From assembly GCA_022410635.1 (NCBI GenBank), contig JAJVDF010000455.1:664360-728359 (forward strand): 64,000 bases of DNA, written 5' to 3'. Positions 10,557-22,321 of the stretch are shown here, in pieces (position 1 is the stretch's first letter; each line of letters starts with the position of its first letter). The stretch is from Tretioscincus oriximinensis (taxonomy: Eukaryota; Chordata; Lepidosauria; Squamata; Gymnophthalmidae). The position numbers and the translations under genes are program-made. Under the pieces are notes generated by a model. That model ran no database searches and was not told where the DNA came from. It saw only the letters and a list, made by a program, of their open reading frames with translations.

Positions 10557-10869
10557 TTACACGTTTTTGAGATTTTTCTCTCCCTTAGGTCCCCCCCCCC
10601 CAATCTGTCCTCTTACCCATGTTGCTGTGGAGACAAATAATGATCTGGAAGCATAAGCACGAGTACAAAATTTATCCTCCTTAGTCTCCTAGCAGCTGGA
10701 CTTGAGAAATATGCCACTTCCTAGTGATGCCATTGCTAGTAACCATTGACAGCTGTGACTTTCATGAATACGTCAAGCCATGTGTCAAAGTACTGGCCTT
10801 TATGTGGATCTCATAAGGCAAGGGCTGAAAAAACAGTTTTGAGATAAAAGACAAAATCATGTTCAATCC

Positions 10870-11196
10870 ACTGAGTGGTATGACCCCAGAGGGTCAATTT
10901 ACTTCCAGAATAGGTGGTGGTAGCTAGCAGCCTGGATAGCTTTAAGGCAGGATTAGACAGGTTCATGGAAGTCAAGGGTATAAACAGCTACTAGGATGGA
11001 TGTCTTGATACTGCCTCTGAGATGACGCAACAGACAGTATTCCTAAAGTGCCATTTGCAGGATGTCAAGAACAGGTGAAGATTTTGCCTTCTTCTGTTCC
11101 AGACAGCCCAGCTGCAATTGGTGGACCTCTGTGTGATACAGAATGCTGGACTAGATGGGTTCTGGCCCGATTCAGCAGGGCTCCTCTTATGTTCTT
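10870..11196 (+). mobile_element. Family A LINE-derived repeat
   Basis: It runs from accccagagggtcaattta through ggatagctttaaggcagg and tcaagggtataaacagc to gactagatgggttctgg and cctcttatgttc. It shows the undisturbed sequence around the insertion site used by the hAT-like MITE at 22424. Confidence 0.75.
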
Positions 11197-12019
11197 TTCT
11201 TATCTCCCTCTGCTATTCTACTAGAAAAACCAGGAAACACATACATTGCTAGTGTCAAAGAACTCGCAAATTTGGAAATTTGGAAAGATCTACTCAGGAT
11301 GGAAAGTTGAATTCTTCTGAGTTGACAAGTTCATAGCCTATTCTCTATCAAACATATCACACAATATCCTGAATATGTTGTGTAATATTAGAATATTTAA
11401 TTTTTTTGCAAATCTGAGTCAGAATGTGAGCATACAAGCTTAAAAGTGTGCACTCAAGATGAATTAGAGTCATGACATCAGAGATCGAAACAGTCAATAC
11501 CCATTTATTATAAGAGTAATATTATTGTTTTCTACAGTAAGGTACCCCTTCCATTTTAAGGTGCCTCTAATTTGCTTTTATTGTCCCTTTTATCATCAGT
11601 TCCAGTTCTCAGTATCCATTTGAAAAACAGGATCTATTACTTTGAAATATGTTTTCTTGTTCCAATAAAATAAATTTGTAACAAAGAAAACAATCTTACT
11701 TTATGTAAATAAACAATGATATAGAATTTGTGTTATAGAAGTTGAATCCACATAACTATTTATGACAGTCTAATAGGGGAGGTATTGCCATGGAAGCATA
11801 ATTCATATAATTTTGTTTATTACATCACTCACAACATTTGAGACGAGTGTAATAATTCTTTTTCACCATCAAACCAGCAAATCAAATCAGATCTCTTAAA
11901 ACTTTATTTTCAGTGTTTCTGATTTTGTAAAATACCACAGAATATATTTTCTGTTGGCCAATTTAAATGATAAATCTCGTGACAATTTCTTTATTTTTAA
12001 GATCCAAAATATGCCTTGT

Positions 12020-12420
12020 ATTTTGGTACTCCTACATTAAAATTAGGAACAAAATAAATCTGAAGCAAATCCAGTGCAGCCTGAAATTTCATAACAAGAA
12101 AGGAAAACTGTTTTATTGTTTTTTTAAGGCACTGGCAAAAACCTACTTAAGTGAGGACCCCTTCAAGAGAGCTCTTGGCAACAACATCACAAGATGGAGC
12201 AATACTTTAATATACACTCAAGCAGCCAAATACAAACTGACATCAGGAACCCAAGTGTAGAAGCAAATAAGGGAAAAAGTATCTCAAGCTAATGTAAGAC
12301 TACATAACAAAAGGATTAATGTTTACAATTCATGGTTCAGAATACCACGTAGCTGTCTTCAAAGTGAATATAGAGTACTTATACATAATAAATTAGAAGG
12401 ATCAATTCAAGAGAATTTCT
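12020..12420 (+). other. Degenerate frame of unknown origin
   Basis: The plus strand keeps an open stretch (KNKINLKQIQCSLKFHNKKG through KRALGNNITRWSNTL). After one stop it continues with readable codons as REKVSQANVRLHNKRINVYN and WFRIPRSCLQSEYR. The Lys/Asn-rich style suggests a decayed retroelement ORF, but I do not recognise the family. Confidence 0.25.
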
Positions 12421-12427
12421 CTAGAGT

Positions 12428-12800
12428 CCTTTCATTTATAATATATAGCAAGTATAAGGAGGGCTGTGGCAGGAGGCCTCTAGACTAGTCTGAGTACAGT
12501 GTAAGAGACAGGTTCTTTAAAATTGTTTATTACAGTTTTAAAAACAGGCCAGGAAGACATTGAATTAGATTGGGAGGAGCTCTGTCTGATTTAAGTTAGA
12601 AAGAGACTCTCTATTAGACCTTCGGAGCAGGTCATCTGCAAAAGTATTCCGTATGAATAAGTTGGCAAATTGGTATTTTATTAAAACACTTCCCTGCTGT
12701 TTCTCCATCTTGGAACAGAGTGAGTTGCTCCAGTCCAGAATACCTATCTGTCCCAAAACAAATGGCTCCTGGAGGTCAGCAACAGAAGGGGTTAGAGGGG
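12428..12800 (-). mobile_element. Possible LTR-element end
   Basis: On the minus strand an 81-codon frame (MHGTPLTPSVADLQEPFVLG onward) is followed by AATAAA and, about 60 bp later, by ctagaggcctcctgccaca. Ending in CA after a polyadenylation signal resembles an LTR 3' end. No second copy is available to prove it. Confidence 0.3.
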
Positions 12801-13497
12801 TCCCATGCACTATTTTTTATTTTTTATTTATTATTTGCTTTTGTTATTTATAAATTTATTACATAGTTGTGTGAAATCCATGGTACATAATAATCAGACA
12901 GATAATTGAACATAGAGTCACCGGGAGAATTTGCGTTTTTTGGATTGATCTAGTGGAAGACCACTGTCTCCTATGGAAAACTGTTATTTTCCTGGGTTAT
13001 CCCATTGGATTGGGCCTGGTGAGAAAATGATTTTGAAGTTTACACTAAGGGGAAATCACTTTGGAGTAGTCCTCTATACGTTTTTCAACAGTAGATCAAC
13101 TAAGCACTCATACTGAGGACAGAGTGAGAAGCATATTGAGGACAGCAATGAGGAGTTGGGTACGTTTACATAGTATGCAGAACTTAATGTTATGTTACTC
13201 AGTTCCCAGAAACCACCCCAGAAGTGAGTTGCTTCTAGACATCTCGTTAAAACAATTCTGGGTTGAACTGGGGTATGCGCCATCTCAGCTCATAAGAATA
13301 TAAGAAGAGCCATACTGAAATCAGGCCACAGCCCATCTAGTCCAGCATTCTGTTTCACACAGAGGCCTACCAGATGCACCTGGGCAGTCTGAACAAAGGA
13401 AAGCAAAATATGCACCTGTTCATGATTCCCTGCAAATGGTATTTCAGGAGTACTGCCTGTTGCTTCATCCTGGAGCAACATCCAGACATCCATCATA

Positions 13498-14273
13498 GGG
13501 TACTTTCACATGACCAGCTAAAACCCGAAATAAATTTATATTCCGGAATATAGCAAATGCCTACCCCTTCACACCAGAAAGCTATATTCCAGAATATACA
13601 ATGGTGTGTCTGTTCACACGTATATATGAATTCTTGTGATACACAACCAGCCAGCCCCATTCATACGGAGCCTCGGTTTGGGTAACGTTTTGAGACAGAA
13701 CTTGACCATCCACATGCCCAAATGTCCCAAAATGTCCCAAGATGTCCCAAAATGTTACCCTGACTGAGGCTCCGTATGGATGGGGCCGGCAGAATGCAGC
13801 CATCTCCCCTCCTTCAGCTAAATTCCCTCCAGATTGGCTCTGCCTTCTGTCAAATAGATCAGCTATGGGGAGGAGGTTTTTTTCCTCTTCCTTTTGCAGA
13901 GCAGATTTCTAGGCAGCAGCCCCCAAAAGGAGGCAGAGGGCAGCCTGGGCTTAGGAAAAGGCGAGGAGATTTCACTGCCGAAGGAGGAGGCGCTTCCTCC
14001 TGTCATCTCTCCTCTCCTGTCATCTCTCCTCTCCTGTCTCTCGCACGAATAATGGTCACACGGGAGAGGAAGGGAATTGGCTTCAAAGTGACGGAGGTCG
14101 GCTGCAAGGTTTCGGATGTTCTCCCCAATTATTCCTGATTATCCGAGCAATAGTTTATTGCGGAATAAATGGCCTTTATTGCGGATTTTTTACTCATACA
14201 TGCTTAACACGTGTGATGTGACCTTCAAAATGGCGCTACAACTGAGGCATAAAATAGTCGTGTGAACGCACCC
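13498..14273. mobile_element. Harbinger-like MITE (family B subtype) inserted in family A
   Basis: The left end gggtactttcacatgac pairs with the reverse complement of the right end, gggtgcgttcacacgac. The 3-bp flanks are ata (13495-13497) and cta (14274-14276), and the empty site reads cta. Inside, attatccgagcaatagttta and ccttcacaccagaaagc link it to family B. At about 776 bp it is twice the size of other B copies, partly through a nested foldback at 13654-13786 and a G+C-rich centre. Confidence 0.65.
13654..13786. repeat. Foldback unit with inner 11-bp tandem repeat
   Basis: Arm 13654-13691 (gccccattcatacggagcct...) pairs with 13749-13786, at about 32 of 38 positions. Between them a unit of the form atgtcccaaaa occurs three times in tandem. 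It looks like a small MITE nested in the larger one. Confidence 0.6.
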
Positions 14274-14639
14274 CTAGTACCCATTTATACCCTTGGTGTC
14301 CATAAACCTGTCTAGTCCTGTCTTGAAGCTATCCAAACTGTTTGCTACTACTACGTCTTCAGAAAGTAAATTCCACAGGCCGATGACCCTCTGGGTGAAA
14401 AAAATACTTTCCTTTGTCTGTTATCACTCAGCTCAGCATGGCACAGGATAAAAAATAATATCCTGAAACCTTACACTAGAAATTGCTATGCAATATTGGA
14501 ATGTCCAAATTGCAGTCCTCTAATGTTGTTGCAGTACAAATCCTAATAAGCCCAGCCAACTTTGTCAATGGAAAGAAATGTTAAATGATCATTATCTGGA
14601 CGATTATATTAGATGAGATGTCATTGGTAAGTTTCAATG

Positions 14640-14815
14640 AAATAGCCATGCTAGTCTTTGTGCAGAAAATCCAGGCCAGTGTGTGTATGTGGGGATTGTA
14701 GTATTTGGGAGCATTTTAGTAATATCTGAAGATATAGATTTGTCTATGAAAGCTCATGCCACTTAGCTTCCCCTTGTTAGTCTCCAAAGTGCTACAAGGT
14801 CCCCTTGCTAGAGTG
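14640..14815 (-). mobile_element. Family F repeat, non-palindromic form
   Basis: It begins tttcaatgaaatagccatgc and ends cttgttagtctccaaagtg. It shares the family F end words but lacks the inverted duplication seen at 30842-30987 and 36668-36819. Confidence 0.5.
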
Positions 14816-15989
14816 ACTCATTGGATTATTCAGTTGTACCTTTGGCCAACTAAATTACCCTTGACCTGTTACCAAATTTGAGAATCCAGTTGAAGGGCCA
14901 ACATTTTTATCTTTAGTATGTTAGATTTTCCTTCCAAGTTCTCTGACATTCAAATAAGTTACCAAAAAAAAAATCCAGAGGGAATGTTTGAAATCCTGTT
15001 TAAGTAATAATGCCTTGAGGTTATTTTCTCTAATACCATGTAAAGAAACTTGAAAGCCTTTGGCTCTTGAAGTTTGTAAGGTTCTAATGAAGCAATCATC
15101 AACTTTGACATTCACAAGCTCACAGCAGCAGCTAATGCTTCCAGGTCTCCGACAGATCTTTTAAAGTAAAAATAAACTTTACAGAAAGGCCCTTGTTTTA
15201 TATGCTAGAATGCAAAGTCTTTTTGAACTTGCATAATAATCTTCAGTGCAGATCGGAGTAAAAAATATTCTAACGAAATAATATGACATTGTAAGAGTCC
15301 AGTGCTCACAGATGAAGAATACTGAAGGCAAAAAATAAATATCCCCTTTTTGGTATGTGTGCTTATGCAAGGCTCCTTCATAGCCAATAGCCAATAATGA
15401 GTATTCTTCAGAAGTATCATCTCCCACCTTATCATGGGAGGCAGAAATAAAACCTTTTCTCACTGTTTTATTTGATGTAAGCCTCTGTGACTCCCCCATT
15501 ACCTCAGGTGTTTTTGCAACACAGTGAGGAACAGCTGGATAAAACAAAAATCTTTCATATTAATGTATTTTTCCCACAAAGAGAAGGGAAGATGAAGTAA
15601 CATGTGCAATGTTCCCTGAAAAGCAGATTTCTTAAGCTTGTTATGAGCCTGTCAAACCAATCTAGTTGTTTAAGAAGTGCTTGTAGTTTTTGTGTACTTC
15701 ACTACACTGAGACAACAAGATTCTTCTTATACAGAAAACAAGTTATACTGAAATATAACTTCATTTCATAATAGTTGGACAGGAAAATAATTCTATNTTC
15801 TATTATGTCCCAGATGTTATCCAGTGACCTTTTCCCAGTTTAGAATTACCACAAAAACAGGGCCAAGAGTTTTGTAGCTTTAATGGGTGTGAAAAAGGAC
15901 TACTTTTTTTTCAGCACATACTGGCTGCCAAACTCTTCGGTTTTTTTGTGGTAGCCCTAGCCCAGTCCCAATAGATTTCCCATGCCTTT

Positions 15990-16323
15990 GGCTAGGTGCA
16001 TGTGACAACTTAAAAACCGCTATAATATAGCGTGTCCATGCACACCAAACATGTATATTCTGTGACCAATACCCCAGTTCTGTAACACTGCTCATTGATT
16101 TTGTCGCAGTGTAGTCCGAGATTTTTTTTTACTCAAAACAGCCAATAGAAACAACTGCCGCATTCTCGATTGTTTTAATCTCCAGAATGATGCCTGAATA
16201 TCTGAGCAATGGTTTAGGAAAACAGGAAAAACAGCATTTGTTGCGGNTTGACTACTGAAAAACACTTGAGCCCAAGTCTTCCTGATTGCGCTGCGAACAA
16301 GGTACAAAAACATCATGTGCCCT
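15990..16323. mobile_element. Harbinger-like MITE (family B)
   Basis: It begins ggctaggtgcatgtgac and ends aaaacatcatgtgcc. Inner words tatattctgtgaccaatacc, ctgaatatctgagcaatgg and cttcctgattgcgctgcg match the copies at 10183 and 51834. The 3-bp duplication is not clear here. Confidence 0.65.
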
Positions 16324-17394
16324 TGTCTCTTCCTAAAACATGCTTTCCAACTTATTCAGTGTCATTTAATTCCTGGAATGTTAAAGTGTAGAAGAGCTTC
16401 CATGCACAAGAAACATGTGAGAAAGATCTTTCACAGTGGACTTTAATCCATTCACAGAGAGGAATGTGGAATTAGAGAAGAGTTCCCCATTCATTTCAAT
16501 AACACCAATGGAACAAATTTGCTGGTAGAATATATATTTTGTATAAAAAAACTTACATACTAGATTAATGTTGTTTTACGGCTGAGTTGAGAAGTTAACT
16601 CCTATTTGAAACATTCACCAGCATTTTCTAATCACTATAGGCAACTTTAAGCAAAAGGGAGAAATCGTCTCATTTCTAATAAAGTGAATTCTTGTGTGAG
16701 GTGTTACTATGGGTGGAAGGAATACAATGAATTTAGGGTCACTTTCAGAGAAACTTCACCTTAGCCCAACAGTTTCTGGTTACACTGATCCTAATTCTTT
16801 CTGTGGTGTTGGCTACTTGGTCAATTTATGTGATAGCTTTCTAAAGGCCACAACTGAGGTCTGGTGGGTAACCAGCAATAGAATAAAGCGACATGCACCT
16901 TCAGCTGATGAAAGTGACTCAGAGATTTTGGGTACATTAGTTTGGCCCTGTTTGTATAGGTTTAGTAATTCACTTTAGAAATCTGTTACAGTGCATTAGA
17001 TTTGATGCTAACAGATCTTTAAAAATTAGGCCTTGGAATTCTGACACCCTCATAAACCATACAAAATGTCTACGAAATTAAAATCAAGAATTTCTCACTG
17101 ATAAGAATGTTTTTTTAGCCTCAGTATTCTACCAGATGAAGTGCATTGGAAGGAGCACAACAAGGGAGAAAAAAATGCAATTTTAATTAAAAAAAACCCT
17201 GCTGCTTGAGAGAGCTTTTTTGAAAACTAGCACAGTTTCTGTGTGTGTGTGTATGTGTGTGAGCATGTGAAACTGATGTGCCTATGTGGAAGGTCTCCAT
17301 CAAATAAGCATCTTTATTACTAAGCAAATTTCTTCCTTCACACTATTCTCAATGGAAGATCAAATCAATTTACAAGACAAGTGAACAGCGGCAG

Positions 17395-17600
17395 CCACTG
17401 AACGCTCGACAGGGGGTTCGGTGCCGGACCGCATAGAGTTATTTTGGCATTTTTTACCTTCATTAATGGTTCTATTTCCCTGTGAGAACCACCATGTTAG
17501 GGGAACTCCACCCTCCATTCCCCCAACATGGCACTACCGGTGTCACCCTCTCCTCCAGCAGCCAAGGGGAGATTTCAAATTGATTTCAAATTGGGCTCAA
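17395..17600. other. Small G+C-rich foldback-like patch
   Basis: ccatgttaggggaa is mirrored by ttcccccaacatgg, and aaatcaattt near 17368 by aaattgattt at 17577. CpGs are locally frequent (cggtgccggaccgc). It is possibly an eroded MITE. Confidence 0.35.
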
Positions 17601-17619
17601 TAGATTCTTCTTTATTTCC

Positions 17620-18050
17620 TCCTTGTCAGAAAACTTTGGACTGTGTCTCCATTTTAAATCATTTATGAAGATGACTAAAAACATTCCTTTAATGCTCTGT
17701 TTATAACAATAGTTGTAAAAGGTGTCACATGCTGCCCCATGGTCCTATTTTTCACCATTAATAAAGGCACCCTGGATCATTGCTTTAAACAATGCTGACA
17801 CACTCCAAAATGAAGACCAGGGATATCTTCTGAAGCAGTCATAAATAGCTTCTCCCCACATTTATAAAAAGCTGGCTCCTCTGGTAATGGGAGATTCATA
17901 GTTTCCCATTATGTACAGACTGGTCAAAGAATGAGAAAACCATTGTTTGTCTGGATACTGGATACAGTCAGAAACCCCTGTTTTATCATATTCTCAAGTC
18001 ACAATTCCTAGACAAACAATAGCTCTTTCAGCACTGAGACATTTTTTAGA
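17620..18050. promoter_or_regulatory. Candidate conserved noncoding element with paired SOX/FOX-like sites
   Basis: This is complex repeat-free sequence. attgtttgtct at 17942-17952 is exactly reverse-complemented at 18010-18020; the motif fits SOX (ATTGT) and forkhead (GTTTGTC) binding. The assignment is inference only. Confidence 0.3.
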
Positions 18051-18150
18051 CCTCACGTGGCATGTAGGTGGCCTCACTGGCATGCAGATGGCAGGTTTAT
18101 GGAGGAAGAGCCAATGATTTGTGTAAAACTGCTCACTAACCATTTGTAAA

Positions 18151-18436
18151 AGTTGTTAGGAAACGGTCTCTCATCTGGGAGATTGGGTTTCGAAGCCTTG
18201 TGTTGGACGTGGAGAGGGGTGAGCACCTTCCACTAGCCCATAGCTCTAGCCAATCCAGCTATTCGAAAGTATGAATTGCAAGAAATTGCAACCGACTGCA
18301 AGTAGATACATAGGAACCACCATAGCCTGGTGGGGAAGATAGAATGTAAGCCTTTGGGCACAATACCCTTGTAAGCCGCTTTGAGTCCCTTTGAAAGGTG
18401 AGAAAAGCAGGGTATAAGAACCCACTTCTTCTTCTT
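18151..18436 (+). mobile_element. tRNA-derived SINE (family D), first of a tandem pair
   Basis: The head holds tctctcatctgggag and the B-box-like gtttcgaagcc. The body ctattcgaaagtatg, then gcaagtagatacataggaac, closely resembles the Sauria SINE body. The tail gtaagccgctttgagtccc and gagaaaagcagggtataag ends in (ctt)n. Confidence 0.8.
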
Positions 18437-18787
18437 GGCATGGACAGCTCAGTGGCTAAGGAATTCGTCTCTCGCCTGGGAGATCGAGTTTCGAAGCCCT
18501 TGTTGGACGTGGGGAGGGGTGAGCACCTTCCTCTAGCCGATAGCTCTAGCCAACCCAACTATTCGAAAGCATGAATTGCAAGAAATTGCAACTGAATGCA
18601 AGTAGATACATAGGAACCACCACAGCTTTGTGGGGAAGATAGAATGTGAGCCTTTGGGCAAAATACCCTTGTAAGCTGCTTTTGAGTCCCTTTGAAAAGT
18701 GAGAAAAGCAGGGTATAAGAACCCAGTTCTTCTTCTTCTTTTTCTTTTTCTTTTTCTTTTTCTTTTTCTTTTTCTTCTTCTTCTTCT
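18437..18787 (+). mobile_element. tRNA-derived SINE (family D), second of a tandem pair
   Basis: It starts ggcatggacagctcagtggc, with an A-box-like segment, then the B box gtttcgaagcc. It is highly similar to the copy just before it and joins it at that copy's ctt tail. It ends in a (cttttt)n then (ctt)n run to 18787. Confidence 0.85.
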
Positions 18788-19275
18788 AATAATGGGAGTG
18801 AAGAAAGAAATGAAAAAATCGTACCATGTGAACAGTTAATAAAGTTTCAGCCTGAACTCCTATTATTACACCAATTGATTTACTGTGATTTTCATGGTTT
18901 TCTTACTATAAAAATGGAAATTGGATCTTCTTAAATAAGTATAAAATGAGTGGGTTGTATTGTGACATTTCACTTGCTGGTGTATGAGAAAAAAGCATTA
19001 CTGATCTCCCTACAGTTCTTCAAATAATACCTCCTGCACTGCTCTGAAGAACTGGGAGAGCCTCCAGTTTAATTTGGGAAGTGATGCTAAGGCCTCCAGG
19101 GAGAGTGGGGGGATTGGCATATTTCACTCCCTCTCTCTTCAGTCAGGACCAAAGGCCTTTCATGAAAAAAGTTAAGGCTTTTTAACCATGGGAGGTGGAA
19201 TCTAGATTTAAGCTAATTTGTTCAATATCAATGAGTCGGCCTTAGGAAGACGTAAAGTCAATGATACTAAACTTA

Positions 19276-19420
19276 GGCTGCATCCATACATCATTTATTT
19301 ATTCCACTATAACTGAATATTCCACAACAACAGATGGATGTTTTGGAATAAACCAGTCCACACAATTCTTTATTGTGGAATATCCAACTATAGTGGAATA
19401 AGTGATGTGTGGATGGAGCC
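19276..19420. mobile_element. Harbinger-like foldback MITE (family C)
   Basis: ggctgcatccatacatca at the left mirrors tgatgtgtggatggagcc at the right, and attccactataa pairs with the region near 19389. Flanks are tta on the left and ata on the right. About 145 bp; a second copy is at 29493-29641. Confidence 0.7.
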
Positions 19421-20989
19421 ATAGTACCCATTCTAATAACTCATGCTTCCAAACTTTATTCCTCTAGTTACAAAAGGCATTTCAGTATTCTTTTCTTTGA
19501 ACTTTAATTATTTCTAGGAAACTATTAAATCTCAGCAAGCTTGGATAGCTGTAAAACAATGGCTATTTCTGCATGACATGGATTATCTTTGGCCATGCTA
19601 GCCTATACTTGATCAGGGCTGGTTATTTTGCTCTATCCCATAGTCATTAAAGGTCAAAAGCTCTATCCTGGATTTCATATGGGAATCCTGGGCTAGGCCC
19701 AGAACGAATAAATATTCTGTAAACTTCATTCAGTATGAAGTTGCTGTAGTTTTTCTTCTGTAATATGGTCACAACTAGGGATACAAGATGAAATTGGGGA
19801 CAGAAGTTTATATCTTTAATATCTATAGACGAAAGGATTTTTCACCTGATGCAGCTTCTAATACCTATAGCACCTGGGGTGTGTGTCATTTTTTCACACC
19901 CATTAAAGGTGCAAACTATCTCGGATTTTTTCTCATAACCCTATTCACAACACATATTTAGCAAATGCAGCTAAAATTACATTGTTAAAAATTCGTATCT
20001 CATAAAACTAGCCATGAAGTTTCAGATTTGGGTTTGTAATACATTTCTGAATTCATTTCAAATCACTTATTTAGATAATGGTGAACAACAGTGAATATTC
20101 ACTTGATTAATTTAGAATTTATTTGTTTGCTTCTTCATTTGTTAGAAAGGCAATTAATTGTGAAACTCAAGAGCGAAAACAAGGAGAATATGTTAAGTTT
20201 CTGTACTGAGACCATTTTGACATTCTTAACAGTATCTAGATATGAGATCAGATTAAAAAAAACCCCAAACTGTGGCTAAACCAACTCTCAGATTTGTATT
20301 TATACAGCCTGAAGTTTATTGGCTTGTTTTCCCCTTTGGCTTTGCCTATAGAGTTCATTACTTACAGTTACTGCAGAATCAATCAGAAGTGCCCAAAATC
20401 TGTGATAGAATTTATGGCATCATAAATGCCTTGCCTTACAAGCCCAGTTATAGTATCAGGGAGCCTGGAAAAGTGTTTTCAGAAATTTCTTTTCGTGGCA
20501 GTATGGACTGTTTCTGCCAATTTAACGGAATCGTTACATTCATATTTGGGGAGCAGTAATCCAGGCACCTCCAAGGAATCCACTTTTCTGGAGAAAACTA
20601 TCAGTGCAGAAATTATTACTGATAAAATATTGGCAAAACAGGATAAAAATGAGACATTAAATGCTTCTTTTCTTTTCTTTGCAGCCTGCTCATGTAACAA
20701 AAAAAATGGTATCCTCTGACTAGTATTTGTTCCTTAACTCTCTTGAGCAATGAATGAATGAATAAAGTTTGCAGCCCTAATAAAATAAGAAAAATAGCTT
20801 TCTAGTCGATAATGCAATAAATGAGCAATGCAAATAACATAGATAATACAAACAAGTGTGGCATTATTCATTCATTGCTTCTAAAATTTCTCCCTTTAGA
20901 GAGAAATTTGCACTGCTGTTTATTGAGTTCTCTTTCTAAGTCTCCATGTAATGGACTTCTTCAGAAGCTTTGCTTTGCAATACAGAGAT

Positions 20990-21400
20990 TTGTAATTTTA
21001 ATTTGATAAATGTAAAAGGAAAAAAAACAGAAAAAGCAGATGGCAAGCTGTCTTTCTACAAACACCATTTCATAATCTGCATACAACTGCTAATAGGCAA
21101 ACACTAAAAACATTTTGTTTGACAGAGAAGAGCTGATAAATTGTCAACATAAACTTTGTCTCTGGTTATTCTCATGATCTAAAGCTCTTCTGTGGGTTCT
21201 GTAGCATCAAAGTCTGCTTCTTACAACTGTATCAAAATTTATGAATGCATGTGACTATAAAGTGACTGAAGACAACCCATAATGTATGTTTGCTTATTGT
21301 GCATCAGCTCTTTTCTTCAGTACAAGTGAAAGAAAAAGAAAGTTCACTTCAAATATTGTGTTCACTTTCATATTTCATGGTGAAAAACATTATTAGAAAT
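20990..21400. other. Unassigned complex sequence
   Basis: This is repeat-free AT-rich DNA with an E-box (cagatggcaagctgtc) and several taat cores. No gene or element can be assigned. It would be a lower-ranked candidate for a conserved noncoding element. Confidence 0.2.
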
Positions 21401-22069
21401 TCTGTTTTCATAGGAATATATTGAAAAGCCTGCTTGTAAACAATTCACGTGCATTTGCTATCAGTAGACATGCATACTTCTGTGCAGTTTTCTTGACAGA
21501 AATGGCAAATGGTTTGCCATTTCTGTGAAAAGACACTAGGGTTTGAACCCATGCAGATTTGCCAGCATAAAGCACCCTAACATCTTCTAGTGAGGCTCTT
21601 TTAATAATCTCTGTTACAGTACAGTTTGTACAGTCTGCTTGTTTACTGTTAGCTACTGTATTTCTTATTTATTCACATTCTTTCTCAAAGGAAAGTGTAT
21701 TTGTTATGGTTGAGAAAAGTACAGTGATGTGCACATGCTTGACTTTGTTCACTGCTGCACCAGATGTAACTGTAGTCTGATTTTTCTTCTTTCTATGATG
21801 ATTTGCTTTGAATGAAGCTCACAATGGTCACTTAACTATACCAAGTGTCCAATCTATATATTCTTTGTTATTTTACCTATAGACTTTTCATCTGAAATTA
21901 TATCCTGTGTATTGACTATACTTTTTACTAATAAACTGTTACTTTACCAGATCTTTACACAACAGGGTTCAAATGCTTCCTAGGCACTGTGCCAATACTN
22001 GATCAGTATCAGAACTGAGCCCTAACGGTCAAACACCTTCAATAATCAAACAGATGGGAATACATGGAA

Positions 22070-22262
22070 AGGTAGCCCATAGATTACTCTATGCATTTAG
22101 GTGCCTGGTAAAAATGCATCTGTTCACCCTTGCTTTTGGCTGGGAAAATACCACCCTTTTCTCATTTTAACTGTTCTATTTTAACTGTTTTTAATAACTA
22201 TTTTACTGCGGTACACCCTGAGATTCTTTGGTATAGGGTGGGATATAAATAAAATTAAAGAA
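22070..22262 (+). mobile_element. CR1/L2-like LINE 3' terminus (family E)
   Basis: A decayed frame reads CLVKMHLFTLAFGWENTT, then the tail acaccctgagattctttgg and gggtgggatataaataaa. It is the best of the family E ends for the C-terminal motif. Confidence 0.6.
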
Positions 22263-22321
22263 CTAAAGAACTTACATGTGAAATTGCTGATGGGCAGAAG
22301 AGTGAGATCAGGCAAAGGAAG

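Larger units (their letters stand above)
13290..14425 (-). mobile_element. Family A LINE-derived repeat split by a MITE
   Basis: One part lies at 13290-13497 (aagaatataagaagagcc to acatccatcata). The copy resumes at 14274 (ctagtacccatttatacc to gggtgaaaaaaatac). The copy at 41040-41545 runs through this junction without a gap, which confirms the insertion. Confidence 0.75.

Noticed and set aside
13720..13755. Short regularly spaced repeat as a CRISPR-like array
   Set aside because: It is three direct 11-bp units without spacers, inside a vertebrate MITE.
18151..18787. tRNA genes
   Set aside because: The A/B-box-like parts are degenerate, no cloverleaf can be closed, and the SINE body and tail follow.
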